DNA of 64,000 bases from a bacterium (GTDB taxonomy: Bacteria; Bacteroidota; Bacteroidia; Flavobacteriales; Schleiferiaceae). Location: the NCBI GenBank assembly GCA_016125155.1, contig WGMI01000037.1, positions 1-64,000 of the forward strand. Reading direction: 5' to 3'. Made by a program: the position numbers and the translations under genes. The notes under the pieces were generated by a model. It searched no databases, was not told where the DNA came from, and saw nothing but the letters and a program-made list of their open reading frames with translations. The first letter of the stretch is position 1; every line of letters starts with the position of its first letter. This document shows, piece by piece, positions 8,720-16,721 of the stretch.

Positions 8720-9748
8720 ATGAGCTATCTGAAACTCCGCGATCGCCTCGTGCAGCGCTTTGGTAAAGAAGGCCCGCTCAAACCCGCTTTTGAGTTGGCC
8801 CAGGGGGTCGATTTTGGCCGGCGCTATCTGTGGTATGAGCACTTCGGCAGAGATCGGCATCGCCCCAGCACCCGAGAATTATTTGTAGAGTGGGTCAACT
8901 ATTGCAATCTGCGCTGTGCGTTCTGCGCCCTCGATCACGGGGCGCCCAAACAACGCATGAATCCGGGCACATGGGCTGAGCTTTTGAGGCAGCTGGTCGA
9001 GGATCGCCGCTGGTCTAAGCTCGAGCGATTGCATTTGCACAACGGGGGCGAAACCCTGTTGCACCCTTTGTATGCGACTCTGTTCCTCGAACTCGATCGG
9101 TGGAGACAACTCGGTCTCGAGCGCAATGGGCGTTTCCCCGAAGTGCGTCTGCTGACCAATGGCATGCTGCTGGACGAGGGCCGACGCTCGGCTATTTTGT
9201 CCACAAAGGCCCTGACGCACATCGGTTTGAGCATGGACGGAGGGACGCCAGAGGCCTATGAACGCATGCGGGTGCGCGCCGATTGGGAACGGTTTACCAC
9301 CGGGGTATTGGCCTTGCTCGAAGAAAATGCGGTCTTGGCGCAGCCAAAGAAGATCTTTTTGATTTCCGCTTTTCAAACCCGGGAAGAACTCGACGAAAAT
9401 CGCTTTGATCGTGATTTTAAGCGCATTCTACACAAGGCCGATCAATACGAGTTGAGGCTGATCCACGACTGGGGCGGTCAGTTGGAGGGGGTGGAAGGGG
9501 TGCCTTCTTCGCGTTCCAAACCCCACAAATGGGGGTGCAATATGATGCTCGATCAGTTGGTGGTGTTTCCCGAGGGCAAGGTGGGGATCTGCTGCAACGA
9601 CCTCAACGCCCGTTCGGTGGTGGGCAACATCCACGAAGAAGGCTTGTACGGTGCCTATGCCAGCCCCCAGCGCAAACAATGGCTCCGCCTCATGGCCCGC
9701 AACCGCCACCGCGAGATCCCGATTTGCGCCGGATGCGAACGGTTTTGA
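8720..9748 (+). CDS. Radical SAM protein with SPASM domain
   Basis: About 342 residues from the ATG at 8720. The radical SAM cluster motif is CNLRCAFC (Cys62, Cys66, Cys69), followed by a GGETLLH glycine-rich loop and a TNGMLLDE strand. The C-terminal part is a SPASM-type auxiliary cluster domain: WGCNMMLDQ (Cys273), then GICCND and ICAGC near the end. SPASM enzymes often modify peptides or tungsten/molybdenum-type enzymes, but no precursor peptide or partner is seen next to this gene. Another ATG in frame at 8675 would add 15 residues of unlikely sequence. The 3' end converges on the TonB-type gene with 7 bases between them. Substrate unknown. Confidence 0.85.
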   Translation: MSYLKLRDRLVQRFGKEGPLKPAFELAQGVDFGRRYLWYEHFGRDRHRPSTRELFVEWVNYCNLRCAFCALDHGAPKQRMNPGTWAELLRQLVEDRRWSKLERLHLHNGGETLLHPLYATLFLELDRWRQLGLERNGRFPEVRLLTNGMLLDEGRRSAILSTKALTHIGLSMDGGTPEAYERMRVRADWERFTTGVLALLEENAVLAQPKKIFLISAFQTREELDENRFDRDFKRILHKADQYELRLIHDWGGQLEGVEGVPSSRSKPHKWGCNMMLDQLVVFPEGKVGICCNDLNARSVVGNIHEEGLYGAYASPQRKQWLRLMARNRHREIPICAGCERF

Positions 9749-9755
9749 TCGGGGA

Positions 9756-10559
9756 CTATTGAAGTTTAAAACTGATGGGCACGGTAAAGTGCATTCGAAC
9801 CGGTCTACCATCATTGATCGCCGGTTCCCAATTGGGCATGGATCGAACCACTCGAACCGCCTCTTTGTCCAATAATTTATGCGTCGATTTTGCCACTTTT
9901 ACTTGGGTTATACGACCATCTTTTTCTACAACAAAGTCGACGTATACTTTTCCCATAATTCCTTTTTTCCTCGCCTTAAACGGATAAACGGTATTGGAAG
10001 CAAAGTAGCGTTGCATATCCATGTGAATGTCCCCACTCGTACTGGGAAAATAGGCCCTTTTCCCGAAAAGATAATAGGCCGTATCCTGTCCAGTAGAAGT
10101 CTAACAGTGCCCTTCTATCAACAATCCGTTTTGGTAGAAATCGCGTCGCTTTTGGACCCCGTTTTCAAAAAAGGACTCAGTCCAGCCATGTAAATCAGAC
10201 GAAAACGGATTTCGGGTTGCACGGTATTGTCTCGTTGTCCTGTGCTTAACTTGACCTGAATCCCAGTAGTATTCTTGAACGCCATCCAGTTGCTTCGGGG
10301 TCGTGCCAGAGGGTTTTCGGAATTCTTCTTTGGATTTGATGGTGCCATCCATCTTTTTGGACCAGAGCACGTAATGATCTGGATCGTCCTCCAATTCAGT
10401 GTATTCGTGATAGTATTCAGCCTCTTTAATAGTGCAGCTGTCCTTGTCTTCATCAAAATAATACCGTCGACCGATTTCTTGAGCGTGGATCGCACTCATG
10501 TCCATCATCCCGATTAAAAGAAGAAGGAAACTGAATTTTTGGATAACAAGTGTTTTCAT
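9756..10559 (-). CDS. MORN-repeat / TonB C-terminal domain protein interrupted by one in-frame TAG
   Basis: Read through TAG codon 153 (10101-10103), this is a 267-residue secreted protein. It has a signal peptide (1-26, ending IHAQ), two MORN_2/YwqK-like repeats (VQEYYWDSGQVKHR near 92 and SFFENGVQKRRDFYQNG near 135), a linker, then a TonB C-terminal domain (IMGKVYVDFVVEKDG and ALRVV-like AVRVVRSMPNWEPA, ending VPISFKLQ). This MORN plus TonB_C architecture is common in Bacteroidota, which supports a single gene. The amber lies exactly between the repeats and the TonB_C part; no other stop or frameshift exists. The real end is also TAG. It is the last gene of the hemW unit. An ATG at 10022 could start the TonB part alone but lacks a signal peptide. 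Confidence 0.75.
10101..10103 (-). other. In-frame amber codon in the MORN/TonB-type gene
   Basis: Minus strand: TGC TAG ACT TCT in the frame of the gene. Upstream residues end a MORN-type repeat; downstream 27 codons of linker lead into the TonB C-terminal domain without another stop. Confidence 0.9.
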
Positions 10560-10573
10560 CTGCAGTGTTGGGA

Positions 10574-10894
10574 TTATTTCTTCTTTGACGCGATCAAATC
10601 ATAGGAGTGATGAAGGAGTTCGAGCAAGAGCGCATCGCCCACGTCGAGGTCTACGCTGTTCCAATGCTTTTTACTCATGTGATACCCCGGGCGGATGCCA
10701 GGATGATCGATCCGGAGTTCTTCGGCCCGGTCGGGGTCGCATTTGAGGTTGGTGTAGGGTTCGGGATTGTCTAACCCGAGCAGGGCAAACATTTTGCCCC
10801 CCACCTTAAAGACGAGTACATCGGGGCCAAAAGGGGTTTCCTCCGAAACATTCGGCAGGCGCAACACGGCTTCGCGGAAGGATTCGAGGTCCAT
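10574..10894 (-). CDS. MmcQ/YjbR family protein
   Basis: 106 residues, the usual length of the family. It shows the N-terminal helix DLESFREAVLRLP, the conserved ETPFGPDVLVFKVGGKMFAL block, LKCDPDRAEEL, and HMSKKHWNSVDLD near the C-terminus. YjbR-type proteins have a CyaY-like fold and are annotated as DNA-binding, but their cellular role is not established. The gene is 8 bases after the cyclase-family gene and 14 bases before the MORN/TonB gene, inside the hemW unit. Confidence 0.88.
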   Translation of the reverse strand: MDLESFREAVLRLPNVSEETPFGPDVLVFKVGGKMFALLGLDNPEPYTNLKCDPDRAEELRIDHPGIRPGYHMSKKHWNSVDLDVGDALLLELLHHSYDLIASKKK

Positions 10895-10902
10895 GAGACC
10901 CG

Positions 10903-11646
10903 TCAGGAGTGCAATCGATAGAGAATGGGCCTACTCGGCGCGGCGTCCATGCGAAACGGGGCCAGTTGCAGTTCGAGGAGGTAGATGCCTAGTTCGAGCG
11001 CTTGGGGCACGTAGACCAATTCGGTGATGGTGCACTGCGTCCGAGGCTGTCCGCGGTCCAGACCCCAAAACACCTTGTGCGCACTCAGCCGTCCTTCGTC
11101 CACCTCGGGGTCTACTGAGGGCAAATCGATCAGGAGGTGTTCCACGCCCTGTTCCACCCAAAAACGCATCAACTCGGGATCGATCCAAGCAGGGTGCGTA
11201 TTCGAATAGTCACGGAATTTGTCCTCGGGTCGGTTCGGAAGCGTGCGAATGATGAGGGCCGGAAATCCAGAATTTTCTGTAGATCGAACATTGTCTGCCC
11301 GAATGCCTCCGTCCGCGCTGGGCGTGGCCTCGATCAGGAGCGCGGGCCAAAACGAATGGGTCAGGGCGGCGCCCACGTGCAAGGGGCTGTCCGACACATG
11401 GCTGAGGCATTCCGTATGCGTGCCATTGCCATGCGGATTGAAGCGCACATTCTGAAAATTGACCGGAGCCCCCGCTTGTATCGAGCCCACCCAATCGCCC
11501 ATCACCACGGGTTCGATGGCCACAGGAGGGCAAAACCAAGCTGTGGCCGAAGGTCCAGGACCCAAACCGATCGATAAGTCCACCCCCGCTTCGAGTGTGC
11601 TTTCGAACCGTTTTCCCGCCCATTCCAAAGCCATGTGCCGCTTCAT
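10903..11646 (-). CDS. Cyclase family protein (kynurenine formamidase-like)
   Basis: About 247 residues from the ATG at 11646 (MKRHMALEWAG). It carries the metal-binding motif of the cyclase/kynurenine formamidase superfamily, NPHGNGTHTECLSH, where HGxGTHxE/D binds zinc or manganese, and a second conserved region HPAWIDPELM with EHLLIDLPSVDPE. Members hydrolyse formamides or cyclic amides. The rest of the kynurenine pathway is not in the window, so the substrate is open. A longer reading to 11709 would overlap hemW and adds 21 unlikely residues. It is 20 bases after hemW. Confidence 0.85.
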   Translation of the reverse strand: MKRHMALEWAGKRFESTLEAGVDLSIGLGPGPSATAWFCPPVAIEPVVMGDWVGSIQAGAPVNFQNVRFNPHGNGTHTECLSHVSDSPLHVGAALTHSFWPALLIEATPSADGGIRADNVRSTENSGFPALIIRTLPNRPEDKFRDYSNTHPAWIDPELMRFWVEQGVEHLLIDLPSVDPEVDEGRLSAHKVFWGLDRGQPRTQCTITELVYVPQALELGIYLLELQLAPFRMDAAPSRPILYRLHS

Positions 11647-11666
11647 GATGCGGCCAAAATTAAGGC

Positions 11667-12812
11667 TTAGGCAAACAAATCCCGGCACAAAGCATCGGTG
11701 GTGAGCCATTGGTGCTCAGGTACCCGATAGCAGCCTTCGTCCCCTTCCACACGGACCAATTGTCCCCGGTCTATCGCCTGTTGCCAAGCGCGTCGAGCGG
11801 GAATCCGTTCGGACAACACAAGCCCTTCGAGCCACCCTTCGTCTATGCCCCGGGCCGTTCGCAACCCCGTCATTACCCGTTCATTATAGGCCTCTCTGGA
11901 CCCGAGTACTTCTTCTTCCGAGCATTCTTCAGAAAGCTGTATAGCCCGGATATACCGGGCGTTGTTTGCTACATTGGCCCAACGACGATTGCCCAGTCGA
12001 GAGTGTGCCGAGGGCCCCAGACCGAGGTAGTCGCGGTTTTCCCAGTAGGCACTGTTGTGCAAGGCGCGGTGACCGGGGAGCGCAAAATTGGACACCTCGT
12101 AGTGTTCGTAGCCCACTTCAGTCATCAAAGCGCAAAGCAGTTCGTAATCGCGCACCACCCGATTCTCGGTCGGAAGGGGGGTCAAGCCCTTGCGGACGGC
12201 GTGGTCGAGCGCGGTTTTGGCCTCCACAGTTAGAGAGTAAGCCGAAATATGCTCCGGTCCCCACGACAAGGCTGTGCGCAGGTCGGATTCCCAAACATCG
12301 GGCAGGGTGTGGGGCAATCCGTAGATAAGATCGAGGCTAAAGTGCTCGAAGCCCGCTCGCTGAATTCGCTCCAAGGCCTGTGCCGATTGGGCGGCGTTGT
12401 GGGCCCGGTTCATCCATCCCAAAACGGCATCGTCAAAGCTCTGTATGCCGAGGCTCAATCGATTGACCCCCCAGTTTTTCCAAGCTGAGAGCCGATCCTC
12501 ATCCAAATCGTCCGGATTGGCCTCCAAGGTCCATTCATCAACCGAATCGAGCGTTCCAATTTGGGCGAGGTCTTCGATTAAAGGATCGAGGAGTCTGGGA
12601 TCCAAAACCGAAGGCGTCCCCCCCCCGAAATAGACCGTTTTCAGAGAATATTCGCGAAAAAGAGGTGCGCGGAATTTCAGTTCCAACCGAATGGCATCGA
12701 TCATATCGCGGGCACGATCCCATTGGGTGCTGAAATGAAAATCGCAATACACACAGGCCTTTCGGCAAAAAGGAATGTGTATGTACACACCGAAATCCCT
12801 CGAACCATCCAT
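11667..12812 (-). CDS. hemW: HemW, radical SAM heme chaperone
   Basis: 381 residues. The N-terminus has YIHIPFC with the radical SAM motif CRKACVYC (Cys16, Cys20, Cys23) and a following FHFS, then YFGGGTPSVLD, the conserved glycine-rich loop, and LEANPDDL. This matches HemW (formerly HemN-like), which binds heme and delivers it to respiratory proteins, and lacks the extra residues of true coproporphyrinogen dehydrogenase. It begins a four-gene minus-strand unit with the cyclase-family, YjbR-like and MORN/TonB-type genes. CATTTTTG lies 4 bases before the ATG on the minus strand. Confidence 0.92.
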   Translation of the reverse strand: MDGSRDFGVYIHIPFCRKACVYCDFHFSTQWDRARDMIDAIRLELKFRAPLFREYSLKTVYFGGGTPSVLDPRLLDPLIEDLAQIGTLDSVDEWTLEANPDDLDEDRLSAWKNWGVNRLSLGIQSFDDAVLGWMNRAHNAAQSAQALERIQRAGFEHFSLDLIYGLPHTLPDVWESDLRTALSWGPEHISAYSLTVEAKTALDHAVRKGLTPLPTENRVVRDYELLCALMTEVGYEHYEVSNFALPGHRALHNSAYWENRDYLGLGPSAHSRLGNRRWANVANNARYIRAIQLSEECSEEEVLGSREAYNERVMTGLRTARGIDEGWLEGLVLSERIPARRAWQQAIDRGQLVRVEGDEGCYRVPEHQWLTTDALCRDLFA

Positions 12813-12816
12813 GCTA

Positions 12817-12824
12817 CAAAAATG
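12817..12824 (-). promoter_or_regulatory. Candidate -7 element of hemW
   Basis: Minus strand CATTTTTG, one mismatch to TAnnTTTG, ends 4 bases before the hemW ATG at 12812. No TTG box at a good distance. Confidence 0.27.
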
Positions 12825-12904
12825 GGAGCTAACAGAAGGTTAACCCTCGTTCTTCTTAAAATGAGTTTCTTTGCGGCACTTTTGAACCATCCAAACTGAA
12901 TCCT

Positions 12905-13396
12905 GTGAAAAAGCTCCTGCTTCTCTCTGCGCTTGTACTTGCGTTTTCCTGCAGCAAAGACGACAACAACGACAATCCCAATACCCAGCCGACCATTGCT
13001 CTAGCCGACGTGATTGATGGCTACTGGAATGTAACCGGCATCCAACGCATCGACGAAGGCAACGTTCAAGGCAGCCCTTACTATTTGGACTATGTCATGG
13101 ACACGGTAGGCGTTTACTTCGACTTCGATACCACCGCGCGCGAATTGGATTTTTGGCAGTACTATATCGGAACCGATGCAGCCAGCGGTACCAGCGTCAA
13201 CACCAACGACGAGTTCTTTGATGTGCCGTTCCAAATTACGGGCAACAACACCGTGGATTTGTATGCCTTGGGCGATACTGTCACCATGACGGCTACGAGC
13301 ATCCAACAAGACGCAGTCACCTTGCGTTCTATCCTGGAGTTTACGTTCCCCGGTTTTTATGAAAAGCAAACATTGACGATCAACCTGACGCGTTGA
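12905..13396 (+). CDS. Predicted lipoprotein of unknown function
   Basis: 163 residues starting at GTG with a lipoprotein signal MKKLLLLSALVLAFSC (Cys16), followed by an Asp/Asn-rich tether (SKDDNNDNPN). The rest is beta-rich, starting DVIDGYWNVTGIQRID, resembling the lipocalin-like lipoproteins common in Bacteroidota (W-N-V-T-G near the first strand). The fold call is inference from that motif. It is a single gene: the divergent hemW lies upstream and a strong terminator follows 24 bases after the stop. Confidence 0.78.
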   Translation: MKKLLLLSALVLAFSCSKDDNNDNPNTQPTIALADVIDGYWNVTGIQRIDEGNVQGSPYYLDYVMDTVGVYFDFDTTARELDFWQYYIGTDAASGTSVNTNDEFFDVPFQITGNNTVDLYALGDTVTMTATSIQQDAVTLRSILEFTFPGFYEKQTLTINLTR

Positions 13397-13421
13397 TCAG
13401 ACCACTCATGGATTGAAAAAG

Positions 13422-13450
13422 CGGCTCCGATAAGGAGCCGTTTTTTTTTT
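13422..13450 (+). terminator. Rho-independent terminator after the lipoprotein gene
   Basis: CGGCTCC (13422-13428) pairs perfectly with GGAGCCG (13434-13440) around a 5-base loop, followed by ten T residues. It ends the lipoprotein transcript. Confidence 0.9.
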
Positions 13451-14167
13451 GTTTCGGCAGATGTTCAGAAAAAAAAAAGAGGATGCGTTGATTCCGCAGC
13501 AAACAGCTTGGCAGTACTCAGGAAGTTGGATGGGGTGCTTTTCGAAACGAAAGAAGGGTACGTTTCCATATCCTCAATCCGAATAGGGGATAATCCGGTA
13601 GGTGCAGCCGTTCTTTTACCCCATATCCGCAATCCGAATATGGGATAACGCGGATGGTGAGGAGATTAGGGGGTCGGGCTCGATTGTTTTGTAGTCCTTT
13701 GTTTCGGCCGCTCTTCCACGCGATATCCTCAATCCGAAAAGGGGCATTCAGATGGTGAGGGAGATAATGGGATCGCACCTTTTTTTGTCGTCGTCCGTCC
13801 CCAACTTCACCACCCAACGTCTATGCGAAATCTGAACTGAGGAACATGCAGATCGACCGTTGGAGAAGCTCTTGAAGGGCCAAGAGACGTCCCCCTCTCA
13901 ATCGTTCCGTTGGTGTGCATCAAGACCCCAAAACGTCGGAGGAGTTCGAAGAATCATAGTCCCCTGAATTGCCCCATTCCATGCTCAAGGCGATTATTCT
14001 TTTTTCGAGCTGGAGTTCGAGCCCGTGGCATCGATTTGATTTCTCGGCGGTCCACGCCGGATTGCCAAAGATTGAATCCGCCCCAAATCCGCTCGTCGAC
14101 AATAAAAAGCCGAGAAGTCTTGGCCCGAGAATCTATTTGAGGGCTCTTTTCAGGACCCCCCTGATTC
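13451..14167. other. Gene-free stretch with short repeats
   Basis: About 715 bases between the lipoprotein terminator and the SDR gene contain no credible gene. Open frames of 60-99 codons exist on both strands, but they have no ribosome site, no family likeness, and one spans the repeat copies. The left part holds three copies of a repeat (13568, 13623, 13723). In the right part (13820-14167) I see nothing I can name; it may be gene remnants or an unrecognised RNA. Confidence 0.55.
13568..13766 (+). repeat. Three imperfect copies of an ATATCCkCAATCCGAA repeat
   Basis: Copies begin at 13568, 13623 and 13723, 55 and 100 bases apart. Each starts ATATCCTCAATCCGAA or ATATCCGCAATCCGAA and runs on into a G-rich GGGGAT/GGGCA end. 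The middle copy can form a perfect 7-bp stem, CCCATAT (13620-13626) with ATATGGG (13638-13644), around 11 bases. Copies two and three also share GATGGTGAGG(G)AGAT about 30 bases further on (13653 and 13751). They look like a small dispersed or tandem intergenic element. Confidence 0.7.
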
Positions 14168-15142
14168 TCAGATGCCCGATCGATATCGGGGCCTGAGGTG
14201 CTCCAACATATCGGTCACCATTTCGGCCATTCCGAATCGGGGCTTATGTCCCCAATCGCGGCGGGCGGCTTCGTCGGAAATGGAACTGGGCCACCCATCG
14301 GCAATCTGCTGCCGAAAATCGGGGCGATAATCGATGGCAAAACCGGGTCGCTGACGGGCTATTTCGGCGGCCAATTCCGCAGGCGTAAACGCGATGGCCG
14401 ATAGGTTGTAGCTGGTCCGTATCCGCACCTGCTCCGAAGGGGCTTCCATGATCCGAATCGTCGAATCGATGGCGTCGTCCATGTACATCATGGGCAAGCG
14501 GGTATCGGGGCCCAGAAAGCAGGTATAGTGATTGGTTTTCAGTGCTTCGTGAAAAATCTCGACGGCATAGTCGGTCGTTCCTCCCCCCGGTTCGGCCTTC
14601 CACGAAATGAGACCGGGATAGCGCACCGAGCGCACGTCGACTCCATACTGTCGGTGATAGTAGTCGCACCACAGTTCACCCGACAGCTTGGAAATTCCGT
14701 AGACGGTGCTCGGATCCATCACCGTGTATTGGGGGCAATCGGTTTTGGGCGAATTCGGACCGAATGCCGCAATGGAACTCGGCCAAAAAAGTCGTTTGAG
14801 CTTTCCGTTTTTCGCCAACTCAAGCGCAATGAACAAACTCCGCATATTCAGGTCCCATCCCCGGTCGGGGAATTTCTCGGCCGTGGCGCTCAACAGGGCC
14901 ACCAAATGGTAGAACTGCTCTACCCCTTCGCGTTCAATGACCGCTTCGAGACCTGCGGCATCGAGGGCGTCGAGTTGGATGTATCGACCGTATTCGGGTC
15001 GAAGGGGTTTCTTGTCAGAAGAAATCACGGCTTCGGCACCATATCGGTTCCGAAGTGTTTCGACCAAATCGGTGCCGATTTGACCCAAGGAGCCGAGCAC
15101 CAAGATGGGGTGCTCTTTGGATGGGGTGTGGAGTGGACTCAT
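14168..15142 (-). CDS. NAD-dependent epimerase/dehydrogenase, L-threonine 3-dehydrogenase-like
   Basis: 324 residues of the extended SDR family. The Rossmann motif GSLGQIG (17-23) is followed by LDALD with an NAD-type acidic second strand, catalytic-type VYGISKLSGE (Tyr-x-x-x-Lys) and a YPGLISWKAEPGGGTTDYA segment that is typical of SDR-type threonine dehydrogenases (TDH). Those convert L-threonine to 2-amino-3-ketobutyrate. The partner Kbl ligase is not in the window. The GGGTTDYAVEIF stretch makes TDH my first choice over a sugar-nucleotide epimerase, but the substrate is inference. It is divergent from trhO, with about 90 bases between them. Confidence 0.82.
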   Translation of the reverse strand: MSPLHTPSKEHPILVLGSLGQIGTDLVETLRNRYGAEAVISSDKKPLRPEYGRYIQLDALDAAGLEAVIEREGVEQFYHLVALLSATAEKFPDRGWDLNMRSLFIALELAKNGKLKRLFWPSSIAAFGPNSPKTDCPQYTVMDPSTVYGISKLSGELWCDYYHRQYGVDVRSVRYPGLISWKAEPGGGTTDYAVEIFHEALKTNHYTCFLGPDTRLPMMYMDDAIDSTIRIMEAPSEQVRIRTSYNLSAIAFTPAELAAEIARQRPGFAIDYRPDFRQQIADGWPSSISDEAARRDWGHKPRFGMAEMVTDMLEHLRPRYRSGI

Positions 15143-15198
15143 GCGGGCAATCTGAAGCCGCTAAGATATTGGGCAAGGGGTCTGAGATTGTAGGCCGG

Positions 15199-15225
15199 TT
15201 GGGGTGTGCGCCCGAATTATCTTTG
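15199..15225 (+). promoter_or_regulatory. Likely promoter of trhO, leaderless layout
   Basis: TTG (15199-15201), 16 bases, then a perfect TAnnTTTG box TATCTTTG (15218-15225), which ends 4 bases before the ATG at 15230. The start of transcription would fall on or next to the start codon. Confidence 0.5.
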
Positions 15226-15229
15226 CAAG

Positions 15230-16270
15230 ATGAAACGCCCTCGACCTGCGCTGGTTAATAAATACGGCCCGACCGATTTGCGCCAAAAATTGGCTTCGGA
15301 AACCTTTGAGCGAAAAACCCTGAGTTTCTACCGGTACGTTCGCATCGAAGATCCGCGCAGTTTTCGCGATGCCCTGTTTCTCGATTGGGATGCCCTGGGT
15401 TGTTTGGGTCGCATCTATGTAGCCCGAGAGGGCATCAACGCCCAAATGAATGTACCCATTCCCCAATGGGATGCCTTTTTGGAAAGCTTGGAACGCCAGA
15501 TTGAACTGCGGGAAATGCCGCTGAAAATAGCGGTAGAAGAAAGTGTGCCCTCCTTTCTCAAGCTGACCATCAAAGTGCGGCACAAAATTGTGGCCGACGG
15601 CTTGGCGGACGACGCCTTCGATACCAGCAATGTGGGAAGGCACTTGACTGCCCGAGAATGGAACGAAATGCTTCGTCAAGGCGCCACAGTGGTCGATATT
15701 CGGAATTTTTACGAGAGCGAAGTGGGCCATTTTGAAGGCGCTTTGTTGCCTCAAGCCGAGACCTTTCGCGACGAGTTGCCCGAGGTGCTCAACTTATTGA
15801 AAGGACGAGAGGATGAGCCCGTTATGCTCTATTGCACCGGGGGGATTCGCTGCGAAAAGACCAGTGCCTACCTCAAGCACCATGGTTTTCGCAACGTAAA
15901 TCAGTTGTATGGGGGCATCATCGACTACGCGCGACAGGTGCGGGCAGAAGGCTTAGACAATTTGTTCCGCGGCAAGAATTTCGTGTTCGACCAAAGGCTG
16001 GGGGAACGAATTTCAGAGGAGGTCATTGCGCACTGTCATCAATGCGGCTCGGAGTGCGATACCCACGTAAACTGTGCCAATGCCGAGTGCAATGTGTTGT
16101 TTATTCAATGCCCCGCTTGCGCCGCAGTGCATCAGGGCCGCTGTTCTGAGTGCGACGGGGTAGAGGGTTCGGCGCCCACGGCTTCCAACCTTGATTCTGC
16201 AGGAGAGCACAAAAGGCGTGTTCTTCGCGTAGGGACTTCTTCTTTTTCCGGAAGCCCGGTTCAGAGATAA
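15230..16270 (+). CDS. trhO: TrhO, tRNA uridine(34) hydroxylase (rhodanese family)
   Basis: 346 residues from ATG 15230 (MKRPRPALVNKYG). An N-terminal acylphosphatase-like part (YVAREGINAQMN) is followed by the rhodanese domain with VVDIRNFYESEVGHFEGA and the active-site loop YCTGGIRCEKTSAYL (Cys202). A Cys-rich end (CHQCGSECDTHVNC and CPACAAVHQGRCSEC) can bind a metal. TrhO makes 5-hydroxyuridine at the wobble position of tRNA in an oxygen-dependent reaction. About 30 residues after the Cys region (from VEGSAPT on) are unlike most family members. An upstream GTG at 15206 would lie inside the promoter, so the later start is preferred. Confidence 0.92.
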   Translation: MKRPRPALVNKYGPTDLRQKLASETFERKTLSFYRYVRIEDPRSFRDALFLDWDALGCLGRIYVAREGINAQMNVPIPQWDAFLESLERQIELREMPLKIAVEESVPSFLKLTIKVRHKIVADGLADDAFDTSNVGRHLTAREWNEMLRQGATVVDIRNFYESEVGHFEGALLPQAETFRDELPEVLNLLKGREDEPVMLYCTGGIRCEKTSAYLKHHGFRNVNQLYGGIIDYARQVRAEGLDNLFRGKNFVFDQRLGERISEEVIAHCHQCGSECDTHVNCANAECNVLFIQCPACAAVHQGRCSECDGVEGSAPTASNLDSAGEHKRRVLRVGTSSFSGSPVQR

Positions 16271-16283
16271 AGTGCCCTAGATT

Positions 16284-16712
16284 GTGGATGCCGCATTGAG
16301 CAAAAAGCTACAGTACAAGTCTGATTTTCAGGGATGGGTATTTGATGTGCCCCAAGATTGGACGGAACGTCTGGGCGGGCTTGTGGCGCAAAGCGGAACC
16401 AATTGGGCCTTGTTTTTTGTCCGGGATCCGGAAGGAGTGGCCGAGGCAGCCACCTGGGCCCAAGCACATCTGGTGGACGACGCCTTGTTGTGGATGGCCT
16501 ATCCCAAAAAATCGAGCCGACGCTACACCAGCTCCGTATACCGAGATGCCGGCTGGGAAGCCTTGGGCGCTGCGGGTTGGGAGCCGGTAAGTCAAGTGGC
16601 GTTGGACGAGGACTGGTCTGCCTTGCGGTTCCGCAGGATTGCATTTATTCCCCGCTTTAATCGGGGTTTTGCCATCAGCGCAGAAGGCCAACGGCGCATC
16701 CAAGAACGTTGA
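16284..16712 (+). CDS. DUF3052-like protein of unknown function
   Basis: 142 residues from GTG. It has the pattern of the DUF3052 group: a fold with WALFFVRDPEGVAEAATWAQAHL, DALLWMAYPKKSS, and VSQVALDEDWSALRFRR near the C-terminus. No function is established. The gene is 13 bases after trhO on the same strand, so it is probably co-transcribed, and it converges on the glycosyltransferase gene with 9 bases between the stops. The family call rests on the AYPK and DEDWSALRFR pieces and is moderate. Confidence 0.7.
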   Translation: MDAALSKKLQYKSDFQGWVFDVPQDWTERLGGLVAQSGTNWALFFVRDPEGVAEAATWAQAHLVDDALLWMAYPKKSSRRYTSSVYRDAGWEALGAAGWEPVSQVALDEDWSALRFRRIAFIPRFNRGFAISAEGQRRIQER

Positions 16713-16721
16713 GTATTTCGC

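Noticed and set aside
13518-13817. 99-codon open frame on the minus strand in the intergenic region
   Set aside because: It spans the three repeat copies, has no ribosome site and no likeness to known proteins.
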